Made by a program: the position numbers and the translations under genes
Shown here: positions 52,868-63,005 of the stretch, piece after piece
Layout: the number at the start of each line of letters is the position of its first letter
Position numbering within the stretch: the first letter of the stretch is position 1
The notes under the pieces: model-generated
Database searches by the model: none
The model's input: only the letters and a program-made list of their open reading frames with translations
Told to the model about the DNA's origin: nothing
Source: Clostridium sp. AM22-11AC
Lineage (GTDB): Bacteria; Bacillota; Clostridia; Lachnospirales; Lachnospiraceae
Direction: 5' to 3'
Assembly (NCBI RefSeq): GCF_003473545.1
Contig: NZ_QUCM01000006.1
Span: forward strand, 132,159-196,158
DNA: 64,000 nucleotides

Positions 52868-54298
52868 TTACTTTTCTTTCATATATGCTACTGCCTTAGA
52901 AAGTCCCATACTGTTGGACCCCTTAAACAGCAGGCAGTCCCCGAAAGCTACATGGTCATCCAACCATTGTTCCAGTTCTTCCAGGCTTTTTACTTCTGTC
53001 AGAGGAATATCTCCACCGGCTGCCTTTAAACCGGCACCGATCTCTTTTGCCAGTTCACCATATAAAACTACCTGATCTGCAGGATGCTCTTTTAAGAAAG
53101 CACCTACCTCCTGATGGAATTTTACAGTATCCGGTCCTAATTCCTTCATATCTGCAAGAACAGCGATCCGCTTTCCTTCACATGGCAAAGAGCCAAGTAC
53201 TTCGATCCCCGCTTTCATGGAAACCGGGCTTGCGTTATAACTGTCATCGATCACAGTGACACCATTCAGATGTACGATCTGCTGACGTCCCTTAAAGCCT
53301 TCAAAACGGCACAGCGGTTCTGCTGCCATTTCCATGGAAATACCGTATTCTCCTGCTACTGCCAGAGCTGCCAGGGCATTCTGTACCATATGAACACCCA
53401 TGACCTGAAGACGCAGCTGTACTTTTTCATCTCCATGAACTGCTGTAAATACAGGATAACCTTCTTCTAAGTGCAGGTCTTCGCCTCTGTAATCGCAGCC
53501 TTCAGAAAGTCCGTACAGAACCTTTTTTCTGCCGCCTTCCGGAACTACATCTCTAAGAAGGGGATCATCTCCATTTAAGAACAGAGTTCCCTTTTCAGAC
53601 ATTCCATCCTGGATATGCAGTTTCTCTTTTAAAATATTTTCCTGAGAGCCTAACTGTTCAATATGGGCTACTCCAATATTGGTCATAACCGCACAGTTTA
53701 CCTGGGCTACATTTGCAATACGGGTCATTTCTCCCGGCTCACTCATTCCCAGCTCGATCACGCCGATCTCTGCATTTTCCGGAATTTCCGCAACAGTAAT
53801 AGGAACACCTACCTGGCTGTTGCTGTTTCCAGGTGTTTTGTATACAAGGAAACCTGCACTTAAAGCAGCCGCTACCATTTCACGGGTCGTTGTCTTTCCT
53901 ACGCTTCCGGTAATGCCAACTAACGGGATCGGATTGTTTCTTCTGCAATAAGCTCCAAAATCCTGAAGTGCTTTTCTGGTATCAGGAACGCAGATCCAGG
54001 CAGCTGCCTTTGCAGCTGTCTCTTTTTCTTTGTCACCTTTACACTGGGTAAGAATGGCTTCCTGTACTTCCTCTTCGGTTTTATGACGGCTGGTAAATAC
54101 AACGGTTGCGCCATTTCCGATGGCCATGCAGATATAATCATGTCCGTCTGCCCGCTCGCCGATAATAGGGACAAACAGGTCATTTCCTGCCATTTTTCTG
54201 GAATCCAGGCTGATATGCTCTGCTACCGGCTCATTTCCCTCATGGGCCAGAACGCCTCCTGCTGCCTGCGCAAGAGCCTTTGCTGTTATCTTTTTCAT
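52868..54298 (-). CDS. murF: UDP-N-acetylmuramoyl-tripeptide--D-alanyl-D-alanine ligase
   Basis: A 476-aa Mur ligase that adds D-Ala-D-Ala to the UDP-MurNAc-tripeptide. Domain order: N-terminal domain (SLDSRKMAGNDLFVPIIGE), central ATPase with VGITGSVGKTTTREMVAAAL and VIELGMSEPGEM, C-terminal domain with VIDDSYNASPVSMKAGIEVL. It begins directly after murE (2-nt gap), so the pair is co-translated. The rest of the dcw cluster is not adjacent. Confidence 0.96.
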   Translation of the reverse strand: MKKITAKALAQAAGGVLAHEGNEPVAEHISLDSRKMAGNDLFVPIIGERADGHDYICMAIGNGATVVFTSRHKTEEEVQEAILTQCKGDKEKETAAKAAAWICVPDTRKALQDFGAYCRRNNPIPLVGITGSVGKTTTREMVAAALSAGFLVYKTPGNSNSQVGVPITVAEIPENAEIGVIELGMSEPGEMTRIANVAQVNCAVMTNIGVAHIEQLGSQENILKEKLHIQDGMSEKGTLFLNGDDPLLRDVVPEGGRKKVLYGLSEGCDYRGEDLHLEEGYPVFTAVHGDEKVQLRLQVMGVHMVQNALAALAVAGEYGISMEMAAEPLCRFEGFKGRQQIVHLNGVTVIDDSYNASPVSMKAGIEVLGSLPCEGKRIAVLADMKELGPDTVKFHQEVGAFLKEHPADQVVLYGELAKEIGAGLKAAGGDIPLTEVKSLEELEQWLDDHVAFGDCLLFKGSNSMGLSKAVAYMKEK

Positions 54299-54300
54299 CT

Positions 54301-55806
54301 TTATGCCTTCTCTCCCAGTTCTTTTACTGTTTCTTCGATCACTTCACGGTCCAGGAAATGATGGCGGACACCATTGATCTCCTGATAATCCTCATGTCCC
54401 TTTCCAATGACAGCTACCATATCTCCCGGCTGTGCATGAAGGATGCTATAGCGGATGGCTTCCCTGCGGTCCGGGATCTCAATAAACTTTCCGCCTGTCT
54501 TTTCAATGCTTCCGCGGATATCCGCAATGATATCTTCTACTTTCTCATAGCGGGAGTTATCTGCTGTAATGATACTCAGATCTGCCATCTTTCCGCCGAT
54601 CTCTCCCATGGAATAACGGCGGTCCTTAGAACGGTTTCCACCGCAGCCGAACACGCATACCAGACGTTTTGGCTTATAATCCCGGAGTGTGGATAACAGG
54701 CTTTCCATGCTCACTGCATTATGGGCGTAATCCACAAGAACTGTACATCTTTCGCTGGTATAGACGATCTCCATACGGCCATTTACACGGATATTTTCTA
54801 AGGCATGGCTGATCCGCGCCTGATCCAGTCCCAAAAAGCTGCATACACTGACAGCCGCCAGGGCATTTACCACATTAAAGAGACCGGGGATACCCAGTCT
54901 TACTTCCATATCATATTTACCGGAAATGTGGAACTCTGTTCCCACAAAATCAGGCTGGGATACATAGCGGATATCAGATGCCACAAAATCAGCCTCTTTG
55001 CTTTCTTCACTGTAAGTATAAAGTTCACAGTTTGCTGCCTTTATGATCTGCGGTGCATGTTTATCATCTTTATTTACAAGACCAATACCGCACATATTTA
55101 ACAATCTGGTCTTATAGTACAGATATTCCTCAAAATCCGCATGTTCTCCCGGTCCAATATGATCCGGGGAAATATTGGTAAAGATGGCATAGTTAAAATA
55201 CAGCCCATCTGTACGATGCATTTTAATACCCTGTGAGGATACTTCCATCACTGCATACTCACAGCCGGCTTCTACCATCTGCGCAAATGCCTGGTGCAGT
55301 TCATAAGACTCCGGAGTGGTATTTAAGGTAGGGGTCACCACATCCCCGATCACAGTACCGGTGGTTCCGATCATACCCACTTTCTTTCCTGCAGCCAGTA
55401 AAATAGCACGGATCATATGGGTAGTGGTGGTCTTTCCCTTGGTTCCTGTTACACCGATCATTACCAGCTTTTTAGCCGGATGGTCAAAACGGGCAGCTGA
55501 TAAAAGAGCCAGGGCATGACGGCCTTCTTCTACCATGACCACTGTTACCTGTTTTAATTCTTCCTCAGAGAGGCCGCTGTTTTTCAGCTCTTCTTCCACC
55601 GGTCTTTCTGTTACCAGGACACGCACACCTGCTTTTAACACCTGGGGAATGAAACTGTGTCCATCCACCCGGATCCCTTTCATTGCTACAAATACCTTTC
55701 CAGGCGCTGCTTTTCTGGAATCATAGATCACATCTTCTGTTTCTACATCTACGCTTCCCTGAAGCAGCGTATAGTCAAGTTCTTTCAGCCAATCACGAAA
55801 AATCAT
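54301..55806 (-). CDS. murE: UDP-N-acetylmuramyl-tripeptide synthetase
   Basis: A 501-aa Mur ligase that adds the third amino acid (usually meso-diaminopimelate in such bacteria) to UDP-MurNAc-L-Ala-D-Glu. VYDSRKAAPGKVFVAMKG-type substrate loop, GVTGTKGKTTTTHMIRA P-loop, VMEVSSQG and DYAHNAVSMESLL are visible. The substrate-specificity motif is TADNSRYEKVED: DNSR, where DAP-adding enzymes usually have DNPR. The third residue cannot be fixed from this alone. DapA/DapB in the window support diaminopimelate. It overlaps no neighbour; fhs lies 61 nt upstream. Confidence 0.92.
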   Translation of the reverse strand: MIFRDWLKELDYTLLQGSVDVETEDVIYDSRKAAPGKVFVAMKGIRVDGHSFIPQVLKAGVRVLVTERPVEEELKNSGLSEEELKQVTVVMVEEGRHALALLSAARFDHPAKKLVMIGVTGTKGKTTTTHMIRAILLAAGKKVGMIGTTGTVIGDVVTPTLNTTPESYELHQAFAQMVEAGCEYAVMEVSSQGIKMHRTDGLYFNYAIFTNISPDHIGPGEHADFEEYLYYKTRLLNMCGIGLVNKDDKHAPQIIKAANCELYTYSEESKEADFVASDIRYVSQPDFVGTEFHISGKYDMEVRLGIPGLFNVVNALAAVSVCSFLGLDQARISHALENIRVNGRMEIVYTSERCTVLVDYAHNAVSMESLLSTLRDYKPKRLVCVFGCGGNRSKDRRYSMGEIGGKMADLSIITADNSRYEKVEDIIADIRGSIEKTGGKFIEIPDRREAIRYSILHAQPGDMVAVIGKGHEDYQEINGVRHHFLDREVIEETVKELGEKA

Positions 55807-55840
55807 GTTTTAAACCTCTTGTTTCTGCTATATTTGCCGG

Positions 55841-55863
55841 TGATCCCCCAAAAAGGGGGATCC
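55841..55863 (-). other. Perfect hairpin between fhs and murE
   Basis: GGATCCCCC pairs with GGGGGATC around TTTTT directly after the fhs stop. There is no T run after it, so it is probably a message-stabilising or partial stop structure. Confidence 0.55.
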
Positions 55864-55867
55864 ACTT

Positions 55868-57535
55868 TTAGAACAGGCCGGTGATCTTTCCGTTTACCAC
55901 ATCAATGCCTTCTGCAGCCGGTTTTTTAGGAAGTCCCGGCATAGTCATGATGGAACCGGTAAGAACCACTACAAAGCCAGCTCCGGCACAGACATAGGCG
56001 TCTCTTACATTAATAGTAAAGCCAGCCGGTCTTCCAAGCTTTGTCTGATCATCAGACAGGGAATACTGGGTCTTTGCCATACATACAGGCAGATTGCCAA
56101 AGCCCATTTCTTCAATGCGCTTTAATGCCTTGGAAGCTGCCGGTGCATAAGATACGCCATCTGCTCCGTAGATCTCAGAAGCAATGGTTCCGATCTTATC
56201 TTTTAATGGCATCTCATCTGTATAAAGTGGCTTAAAGTCACCCCTCTTATTTTCCAGGGTATTTAATACCTTCTCAGCTAAGGCCATGCCGCCTTCGCCG
56301 CCCTTTGCCCAGACTTCTGCCAAGGCAAATTCACAGCCTCTGTCCTCGCAGAAGCGCTTGATATAAGCATACTCAGCTTCTGTATCGGTTATGAAAGAAT
56401 TTAAGGTAACAACTACCGGAACACCAAATTTCTGGATATTTTCAATGTGCTTTTCAAGGTTTACAATACCTCTCTTTAATGCATCCAGATTTTCTTCGGA
56501 AAGCTGGTCTTTTGGAACACCGCCATTATATTTTAATGCTCTTACGGTTGCTACTAATACAACTGCATCTGGATGGATGCCTGCTTTGCGGCACTTGATA
56601 TCCATAAATTTCTCTGCACCCAGGTCAGCACCGAAACCAGCCTCTGTAACAACGATATCACAAAGTTTTAACGCTGTCTTTGTAGCACGTACACTGTTAC
56701 AGCCATGAGCGATATTTGCAAATGGTCCGCCGTGTACTAAAGCACCTGTATGCTCTAAGGTCTGGATCATATTTGGCTTTAAAGCATCCTTTAACAGAGC
56801 TGCCATAGAACCAACTGCGTGAAGATCTGCTGCAGTTACAGGCTCTCCTGCAAAGTTGTAGGCAACGATGATCTTGCCAAGACGGTCTTTTAAGTCTTCC
56901 ATATCATTTGCAAGACAGAGGATGGCCATGATCTCAGATGCAACAGTGATAACAAAATGGTCTTCACGTACCATACCGTCAGCCTTTGCGCCAAGACCTA
57001 CTACTACATTTCTTAAAACGCGGTCATTCATATCCAGGCAGCGTTTCCAGAGAATCTGTCTTGGATCAATGCCAAGTGCATTTCCCTGCTGGATGTGATT
57101 GTCAAGAAGAGCTGCCAGCAGATTGTTTGCAGATGTGATCGCATGGAAGTCACCTGTAAAATGAAGGTTCAGATCTTCCATAGGAAGTACCTGTGCGTAG
57201 CCGCCGCCTGCTGCTCCGCCTTTGATGCCAAAGCACGGTCCAAGGGATGGTTCTCTTAAGGCGATGATGGCATTTTTGCCCATCTTGCCAAGAGCTTCTC
57301 CCAGACCTACAGTAATCGTAGTCTTTCCCTCACCAGCCGGTGTAGGATTGATGGCTGTTACCAGGACCAGCTTGCCGTCCGGACGTCCTTTTACTTTCTC
57401 CCAGAGTTCATCTGAAAGTTTTGCTTTATATTTTCCATAAAGCTCCAGATCATCCTCTCCAATACCATAAGATGCTGCTACTTCCTTAATTGGCTTCATT
57501 ACCGCTTCCTGTGCGATCTCAATATCTGTTTTCAT
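55868..57535 (-). CDS. fhs: Formate--tetrahydrofolate ligase
   Basis: A 555-aa enzyme making 10-formyl-THF from formate, THF and ATP, central to one-carbon metabolism and acetogenesis. Motifs: [20 protein letters not shown] (ATP loop near residue 60), the [20 protein letters not shown] stretch and [17 protein letters not shown] KYNGG. The ATG at 57535 is preceded by AAGGAGGAA; a longer frame to 57604 overlaps the ftsK end and is rejected. It sits between ftsK and murE. No other Wood-Ljungdahl genes are seen. Confidence 0.95.
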   Translation of the reverse strand: MKTDIEIAQEAVMKPIKEVAASYGIGEDDLELYGKYKAKLSDELWEKVKGRPDGKLVLVTAINPTPAGEGKTTITVGLGEALGKMGKNAIIALREPSLGPCFGIKGGAAGGGYAQVLPMEDLNLHFTGDFHAITSANNLLAALLDNHIQQGNALGIDPRQILWKRCLDMNDRVLRNVVVGLGAKADGMVREDHFVITVASEIMAILCLANDMEDLKDRLGKIIVAYNFAGEPVTAADLHAVGSMAALLKDALKPNMIQTLEHTGALVHGGPFANIAHGCNSVRATKTALKLCDIVVTEAGFGADLGAEKFMDIKCRKAGIHPDAVVLVATVRALKYNGGVPKDQLSEENLDALKRGIVNLEKHIENIQKFGVPVVVTLNSFITDTEAEYAYIKRFCEDRGCEFALAEVWAKGGEGGMALAEKVLNTLENKRGDFKPLYTDEMPLKDKIGTIASEIYGADGVSYAPAASKALKRIEEMGFGNLPVCMAKTQYSLSDDQTKLGRPAGFTINVRDAYVCAGAGFVVVLTGSIMTMPGLPKKPAAEGIDVVNGKITGLF

Positions 57536-57575
57536 AGGTACTTCCTCCTTGATGAATAATGATATGATAATGATA

Positions 57576-60500
57576 TTATCTGCCCTGTTCAAGCAGTTCT
57601 TCAAACTGCTCCGGGCTCATTAATACTTTTCTCGGCTTGGTTCCTTCTTCTTCGCCTACAACTCCGGCTTCTGCCAGCTGGTCCATAATACGGGCCGCCC
57701 GGTTAAAACCGATCTTAAAGACTCTCTGCAGCATACCAATGGATGCCTTGTCTTTTTCAATAATAAATTTACCAGCCTGGGCAAAATATTCATCCCGTCC
57801 GGCTGAGGAACTGCCTCCATCCGAAGAAGGCGCAGCCACACGGCTGATCACATCTTCATTATACTGGGCAGTCATTCCCTGTTCTGTTAAAAATTCTACT
57901 ACCCGTCCTACCTCTTCGTCAGAGACAAAGGCGCCCTGAACACGCTGAGGTTTCGGGAAACCTGCAGGATAAAAGAGCATATCGCCCTTTCCAAGCAGTT
58001 TTTCCGCACCGTTCATATCAATAATGGTACGGGAGTCTACACCGGAAGAAACCGCAAAGGCAATTCTGGATGGTACATTGGCCTTGATCAGACCGGTGAT
58101 GACATTTACAGATGGTCTCTGGGTTGCAATTACCAGATGGATACCGGCCGCACGGGCTAACTGTGCCAGACGGCAGATAGAGTCTTCCACCTCTCCCGGC
58201 GCAACCATCATAAGGTCTGCCAGCTCGTCGATGATGATAACGATCTGAGGCAGTTTCTTTGGCTTTTTATCATCTGGAATATCCGTCAGCTTGTCTACTT
58301 TTTCGTTGTATCCCTTTAAATCTCTTACATTACATTCTGCAAACTTCTTATATCGGTCTGTCATCTCCGCAACTGCCCAGTTTAATGCTCCGGATGCCTT
58401 TTTCGGATCTGTAACAACCGGGATCAGCAGATGAGGGATACCATTGTATACACTTAACTCTACTACCTTCGGATCTACCATGATCATCTTTACATCCTTT
58501 GGATCGGATTTAAAGATAATACTCATGATGAGGGTATTGATACAGACGGATTTACCAGAACCGGTAGCACCTGCGATCAAAAGGTGTGGCATCTTGGCAA
58601 TATCTGTAACAACTACCTGTCCGCCGATATCCTTACCTACTGCAAAGGCAAGGCGGGATTTATGGTTCTTAAAAGAGTCGGAGTCAAGAAGTTCTCTTAA
58701 GTATACGATATTGTTCTCCTTATTCGGAACTTCAATACCCACCGCAGATTTTCCCGGGATCGGCGCCTCAATACGGATATCCGCAGCTGCAAGGCTTAAC
58801 TTGATATCATCTGTAAGGCCTACGATCTTGCTTACCTTTACCCCCTGTTCCGGCAGTAATTCATATCTGGTAACAGAAGGACCGCAGCTGATATTGGTAA
58901 CCGTAACACCGACACCAAAGTTGTGTAACGTCTGCTGCAGTTTAATAGCAGTTGCCTTATATTCATTTTCTGAGAAGGCATTATTATTTCTCACCGGTTT
59001 CTTTAAAAGATCCGTTGGCGGGAATATGTATTCTTTTTCTACTTCCTGTTTTGCGATCTCTTTGGCAACTGCCTCAGATGACTCTTCTTCTGAAGGCGGA
59101 GTGATCCGTACTTTTTCATTGGAAGATCGAGGTGCCATAAAAGGATCTGCCTTTGGCACAGATGCAGCAGCTTCTGCCGCCCGGGTGCTTTCCAGCTTCT
59201 TCTTTAACAGATCTGTTTCTGCTTCGATCACTTTTCCGGAAGCTGTCACTATCTGCTTTTTCTCCTCCGGTACATAGATGGAACCGGAAGCAGCAGCCAG
59301 TGGATCAGGAGAAACACTCTCATCCAGTTTTGGATCCCAGGGGGACTCCTCTGGCTCTTCTGTGATCTCTTCCCAGTCTTCTGACTGTTCAAAGTCTCTT
59401 TGCGTTTGAGGTTTTTTCTCATCATTTATGTGAGATTTTTCCTCATATTCAGCTTTTCCGCTGTTGTATATAGGTGTCTCCGTTGCTTTCTCAGCTGCTC
59501 TTTTCTCTTCCTCCAGATCAGCCAGACTGACTGTTTCTTCCGGAAGATCTTCATCCCACAACGGTTCCTCAACAGGAACTCTCTGTATTTCTTTTGGAAG
59601 GGGTTCTTCCTCTTCTTTTATCGCATGTTCAGACACAGCAGATACTTTCTGCTCCCAGGCAGTGGGCCGTCCGGCAGGGATCACATCAGGAGCCGGTATC
59701 TCCATCTCCTCTAAGGTCCGTCGATCTTTTGGAACGTGGATCGTCTCATACTGCTGTTCTAACTCATCAGCAAGAGCCTCTGTCTCATCCTTTTCATCCT
59801 TATTTTTCTCATAGCCGGATGGCATCTGGATCTTGCCCCTGAACTCGTCTGCTGGAGAAGGGATCTCCTCTTCTTCCTCATAGACTACCCGGTTCTTTCC
59901 TGTAGCTGCCGGTTTTTCCTCCGGGATCTCATCCATCTCAGGTTTAGCAGCCTGCTGCTTTGTACCAAACTCCCGCTCAAAGGCTTCCTCATCGTATTCT
60001 GCATCTTCCGGAACAGGGCGTCTGCCTTCATCTACAGCCGTCAGTCTGGTGGCATTTAAGTTGACACCACGTACTCTCTGTTCTTCTCTTAACAGTTTAC
60101 GCTCTTCTGCTCTCTGGGCATGGATCTCTTTTCTACGGTCCATATCTTCTCTTGCATACTGATAAGCCCGTCCACTGCCCTGCTTAACTGCCGAAACAAA
60201 GGATTTACCTGTTATACATACCATGCACAGGATCAGGATTACTAAAAATACCAGATAAGCGCCTGCTCTTCCAACAAAGAACATAAGAGCCATAGCTAGC
60301 GCTCCGCCTACCAGACCGCCTCCGGCGCCTCCATTCGAAGCATCTGCATAGATCTGCATTACAGATCCGCCCTGAGGCATCCTTCCAAAAAGCAACTGGA
60401 ACAGTCCGCAAAGAGTGATCAGCGCCCCGATCACAGCTCCTAATTTAATAGCTGCATGGATATTTCCCTGATTTGATAAATGAAAACAGGTTCCTACAAA

Positions 60501-60836
60501 GATCAGGATCGGTAAAAGATATCCCAGGATGCCAAACAGTCCTAACTGTATCCCCTTAAGGATCTGTCCTACGATCCCGCATAAACCAAAGTTACTTAAA
60601 AATAAAAGGATGGCAACGGCAAAAGAACAGATAATGATCACTTCTGCCCTCATAAACCCTAAATCGTCTTCTTCATAAACCGCTTCCGGCGCCTGTCTTG
60701 AGGAACTTCTTTTTGTGCCGGATGCCGTGGATCGTTTTCTGCTGTTTCCTGCTGTGGTTTCTTTTTTTGTCGTACTTCCCTTAGGTCTTCCCGGTTTACC
60801 CGTTCTTCCCTGCTGTTTTTTTACTGAATCAGCCAC
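57576..60836 (-). CDS. DNA translocase FtsK/SpoIIIE family
   Basis: A 1086-aa ATP-driven double-stranded-DNA pump that clears chromosomes from division or sporulation septa. Layout: a basic N-terminus, about four or five membrane helices (residues 65-215), a long acidic, Glu/Lys/Pro-rich linker (about 260-590), then the RecA-like motor with Walker [17 protein letters not shown] and [14 protein letters not shown], and the C-terminal gamma winged helix ([28 protein letters not shown]) that reads KOPS/SRS sites. The length falls between SpoIIIE and FtsK. Its promoter has a LexA-type box (60869-60890). Confidence 0.95.
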   Translation of the reverse strand: MADSVKKQQGRTGKPGRPKGSTTKKETTAGNSRKRSTASGTKRSSSRQAPEAVYEEDDLGFMRAEVIIICSFAVAILLFLSNFGLCGIVGQILKGIQLGLFGILGYLLPILIFVGTCFHLSNQGNIHAAIKLGAVIGALITLCGLFQLLFGRMPQGGSVMQIYADASNGGAGGGLVGGALAMALMFFVGRAGAYLVFLVILILCMVCITGKSFVSAVKQGSGRAYQYAREDMDRRKEIHAQRAEERKLLREEQRVRGVNLNATRLTAVDEGRRPVPEDAEYDEEAFEREFGTKQQAAKPEMDEIPEEKPAATGKNRVVYEEEEEIPSPADEFRGKIQMPSGYEKNKDEKDETEALADELEQQYETIHVPKDRRTLEEMEIPAPDVIPAGRPTAWEQKVSAVSEHAIKEEEEPLPKEIQRVPVEEPLWDEDLPEETVSLADLEEEKRAAEKATETPIYNSGKAEYEEKSHINDEKKPQTQRDFEQSEDWEEITEEPEESPWDPKLDESVSPDPLAAASGSIYVPEEKKQIVTASGKVIEAETDLLKKKLESTRAAEAAASVPKADPFMAPRSSNEKVRITPPSEEESSEAVAKEIAKQEVEKEYIFPPTDLLKKPVRNNNAFSENEYKATAIKLQQTLHNFGVGVTVTNISCGPSVTRYELLPEQGVKVSKIVGLTDDIKLSLAAADIRIEAPIPGKSAVGIEVPNKENNIVYLRELLDSDSFKNHKSRLAFAVGKDIGGQVVVTDIAKMPHLLIAGATGSGKSVCINTLIMSIIFKSDPKDVKMIMVDPKVVELSVYNGIPHLLIPVVTDPKKASGALNWAVAEMTDRYKKFAECNVRDLKGYNEKVDKLTDIPDDKKPKKLPQIVIIIDELADLMMVAPGEVEDSICRLAQLARAAGIHLVIATQRPSVNVITGLIKANVPSRIAFAVSSGVDSRTIIDMNGAEKLLGKGDMLFYPAGFPKPQRVQGAFVSDEEVGRVVEFLTEQGMTAQYNEDVISRVAAPSSDGGSSSAGRDEYFAQAGKFIIEKDKASIGMLQRVFKIGFNRAARIMDQLAEAGVVGEEEGTKPRKVLMSPEQFEELLEQGR

Positions 60837-60868
60837 AAATCATAGCCTCCCATTTCCATAAAACGTTC

Positions 60869-60890
60869 TCAGAGAACATATGTTCTCTGA
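60869..60890. promoter_or_regulatory. LexA/SOS-type operator of the ftsK-like gene
   Basis: A 22-bp perfect palindrome whose core is AGAACATATGTTCT, matching the Gram-positive LexA form GAAC-N4-GTTC. It lies about 10-35 bp downstream of the predicted transcription start. An overlapping GTTCTC-A-GAGAAC repeat extends it on one side. Confidence 0.7.
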
Positions 60891-60907
60891 TTTTAAAGAC
60901 TATTTAC

Positions 60908-60936
60908 AGTATACAAAAAATTCGTAAGAATTGCAA
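60908..60936 (-). promoter_or_regulatory. SigA promoter of the ftsK-like gene
   Basis: TTGCAA at 60936-60931 and TATACT at 60913-60908, spacer 17 bp. Confidence 0.7.
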
Positions 60937-61001
60937 CGCTTTTGATTTTTCACCTTCAATTCGTAAAGTAAATTTTTAAGCTATTGTTATCGACTAAATA
61001 T

Positions 61002-61035
61002 ATAAAAATAGCCCCGGCATTGTGAATACCGAGGC
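61002..61035 (-). terminator. Terminator after the 52-aa ORF
   Basis: GCCTCGGTATT pairs with AATGCCGGGGC (two G-T pairs) around TCAC, followed by TATTTTTATATATTT on the minus strand. It begins 7 nt after the small ORF's stop. Confidence 0.75.
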
Positions 61036-61042
61036 GTAATGG

Positions 61043-61201
61043 TTATCTTGAGTATGATATTATATGTTTTAAAAAACTTAAAATGCATTCAAAGCCGTTG
61101 TTAAATATTGCTGTAAAAAATGAACTTAAAAAGCATGAAGCTATAAGTTTTTTATTTTCATCTGTTAGTACCTTTCTTTCTTTATAAAATGGTATTTTCA
61201 A
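61043..61201 (-). CDS. 52-aa small protein with hydrophobic middle
   Basis: A short frame with TTG start at 61201 and AAAGGAG about 12 bases upstream. The product MKIPFYKERKVLTDENKKL... has a charged N-terminal third and a hydrophobic segment (about residues 20-45). It ends 7 nt before a clear terminator, which is the main argument that it is a real gene. The region is AT-rich like the neighbouring lipoprotein and unlike ftsK, so it is probably acquired. No family recognised. Confidence 0.4.
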   Translation of the reverse strand: MKIPFYKERKVLTDENKKLIASCFLSSFFTAIFNNGFECILSFLKHIISYSR

Positions 61202-61361
61202 AATATAATATCGCTCCTTTTATTAAATTTTAAATCCTAATTAAATATAAAATCGGATGGACAATTCTCAATGAATTGGAAGTTGATTTATATGTATAAA
61301 AAGGAGATTATGGTCAAGAAAACCATATATTTTATTATACTATATATTTAGGCAAAAATAA

Positions 61362-61420
61362 AAGACCTGTCGTTCTAAATCATAAAAATAAATGATAAAA
61401 ACGGTAGGTCTTTTATTTAT
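61362..61420 (-). terminator. Terminator of the lipoprotein gene
   Basis: AATAAAAGACCT pairs with AGGTCTTTTATT around a long AT-rich loop, with inner GTCGTT/AACGGT pairing. It begins at the lipoprotein stop codon. Confidence 0.7.
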
Positions 61421-62079
61421 AATCCAGAATTATTTACATCTGGTTTGTAATTTATATCACGATATTGTATTACCATACCTACTTTGTACTTTTGACTCGA
61501 CATTGTAAGCATAATTGATGTATTATCTTTTTCCCAAGTTGCTGTATATACAACATATCCATATTCTAATGCTTTTGAAGGACCGGCGTGTTCAATTAGG
61601 CTTTCTTTTTCATTAGGCATAATTGTATCTATACTAGGCGTTCCATATTTTTGAATAAGGGAATTTTTCAATGAATTATAAGCGGTTATAAATTGTCCTC
61701 CACTTGTATAATTCAAATTAAATAAATACAAACCCTCATATAATTTTTCATTTTCAAAACGATAAAATGTATAAGCATCATATCCACTTACGGTTGTTTC
61801 TCCAAAAAGTCCTCCGTCCTCTGTAGGTTCCAAGTTTATTTTGGTTTCATATTTTTTTACTGTGTCTGTATCATCACCCCAAATACTACTTCTAAATGTA
61901 CATCCTTCTCTGTGTTCAATAATTTCCTTATCAGCTTCTGATGTAGGTTCGCTTTCTGTCTCTTCGGGTCTGGTAACAGTAGCTATCGTAGAAGTAACTC
62001 TTACGTTTGTTTTAGAAGAATTACAACCACCTAAAATAAATGTTGTACTCATCAATAATATTACAGCAATTTTTTTCAT
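61417..62079 (-). CDS. Lipoprotein of unknown function
   Basis: A 220-aa protein with a lipoprotein signal (MKKIAVILLMSTTFILGGC, Cys19), a Thr/Glu-rich spacer (about 25-55) and a folded domain with several aromatic beta-strand-like stretches (TFYRFENEKLYEGLYLFNLNY, YGYVVYTATWEKDNTSIML). The gene is notably AT-rich. GGAGAAAAAGG precedes the ATG. An IS21-family element ends only about 55 nt upstream, so the native promoter has probably been displaced. No family recognised. Confidence 0.7.
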   Translation of the reverse strand: MKKIAVILLMSTTFILGGCNSSKTNVRVTSTIATVTRPEETESEPTSEADKEIIEHREGCTFRSSIWGDDTDTVKKYETKINLEPTEDGGLFGETTVSGYDAYTFYRFENEKLYEGLYLFNLNYTSGGQFITAYNSLKNSLIQKYGTPSIDTIMPNEKESLIEHAGPSKALEYGYVVYTATWEKDNTSIMLTMSSQKYKVGMVIQYRDINYKPDVNNSGL

Positions 62080-62145
62080 ACCTTTTTCTCCTATTTTAAA
62101 ATATTTTCAAATAATTTTTGTACATTCTTTGGTGAATGAGTGAAT

Positions 62146-62215
62146 ATTACGGTGCGGCAGAGCCGCCAGTCCGGTGTGGCGAGAGCCACCTGTCCGGACT
62201 AACGGAGCCACCCCA
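62146..62215 (-). other. Hairpin cluster at the IS end
   Basis: GTCCGG..CCGGAC encloses GTGGC-TCTC-GCCAC, next to GCGGC-TCT-GCCGC; GGYGGCTC occurs three times. It lies after istB, facing the lipoprotein gene, and may act as a terminator-like barrier or as transposase sites. Confidence 0.6.
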
Positions 62216-62228
62216 TTTTTTTATTAAG

Positions 62229-63005
62229 TTACTTTGCCATTGCTGGGTCCAGTCCATATACTTCTCTCATAGAGAGATCTTTAGCTGGGTCAACACTTTC
62301 AATATCGATCTTATAGGAATCATACGATATGCGATCCATGATGGCATCGGCAAGAGTACTTTCACCATCACAGATTTGCTGGTACCACTCACTTTCACGG
62401 AACTGAGAACAAAAGATTGTTGAAGATTTTTTACGTCTTTTATGTATCAGTTCAAAAAGATTTCTGGCTTCAGCTTCTGTCAGTTTAAGAAGCAGCCACT
62501 CATCAAGGATCAGTACTATTGGCTTGGTGTATTTCTTCAGGACAGTCGAGAAAGTTCCATTGTCCCTGGCAGCCTGTAAGTCCAATAATAGATCAGGAAG
62601 TCGTACATACCGTACTGAGTAATAGTGCTTGCATGCTTCCATGCCAAAGGCACAGGCCATGTAAGTTTTACCACTTCCGGTTGCTCCAGTAATAAAGATG
62701 TTCCGGTATTCTGTAATGTATTCACAGGTTGCCAGACGGTTGATCAGTGCTTTGTTCAGCTTTCGTCCAGAATGGTAATCAATCGCTGCAATGCTGGCAT
62801 CTGGCTGTTCAAACTCAGCCTGGCGGATCAGCCTTTTCAGACGATTGTTTTTGCGGTTGCTATATTCGACATCAACAAGCATACCGAACCGATCTTCGAA
62901 TGGAACTTCCTTCATTGCAGGATCATCCATCTGGATACGGAATGCATCTGCCATAGCAGTCAGACGCATTTCAATAAGTTTATCGATTGTACTTTGATTT
63001 GTCAT
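62229..63005 (-). CDS. istB: IS21 helper ATPase IstB
   Basis: A 258-aa AAA+ ATPase that helps the IstA transposase choose and hold target DNA. Walker A IFITGATGSGKTYMACAFGM (near residue 105), Walker B PIVLILDEW (near 165) and the DnaC-like tail. The N-terminal domain (TIDKLIEMRLTAMADAFRIQ) is typical of IstB. The ATG at 63005 overlaps the istA stop, the usual coupling in this family. It appears intact. Confidence 0.95.
   Translation of the reverse strand: MTNQSTIDKLIEMRLTAMADAFRIQMDDPAMKEVPFEDRFGMLVDVEYSNRKNNRLKRLIRQAEFEQPDASIAAIDYHSGRKLNKALINRLATCEYITEYRNIFITGATGSGKTYMACAFGMEACKHYYSVRYVRLPDLLLDLQAARDNGTFSTVLKKYTKPIVLILDEWLLLKLTEAEARNLFELIHKRRKKSSTIFCSQFRESEWYQQICDGESTLADAIMDRISYDSYKIDIESVDPAKDLSMREVYGLDPAMAK

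Noticed and set aside
61310..61351. 14-codon plus-strand frame (MVKKTIYF...) after AAGGAG
   Set aside because: Good ribosome site but very short, AT-rich, without promoter or terminator in that direction.
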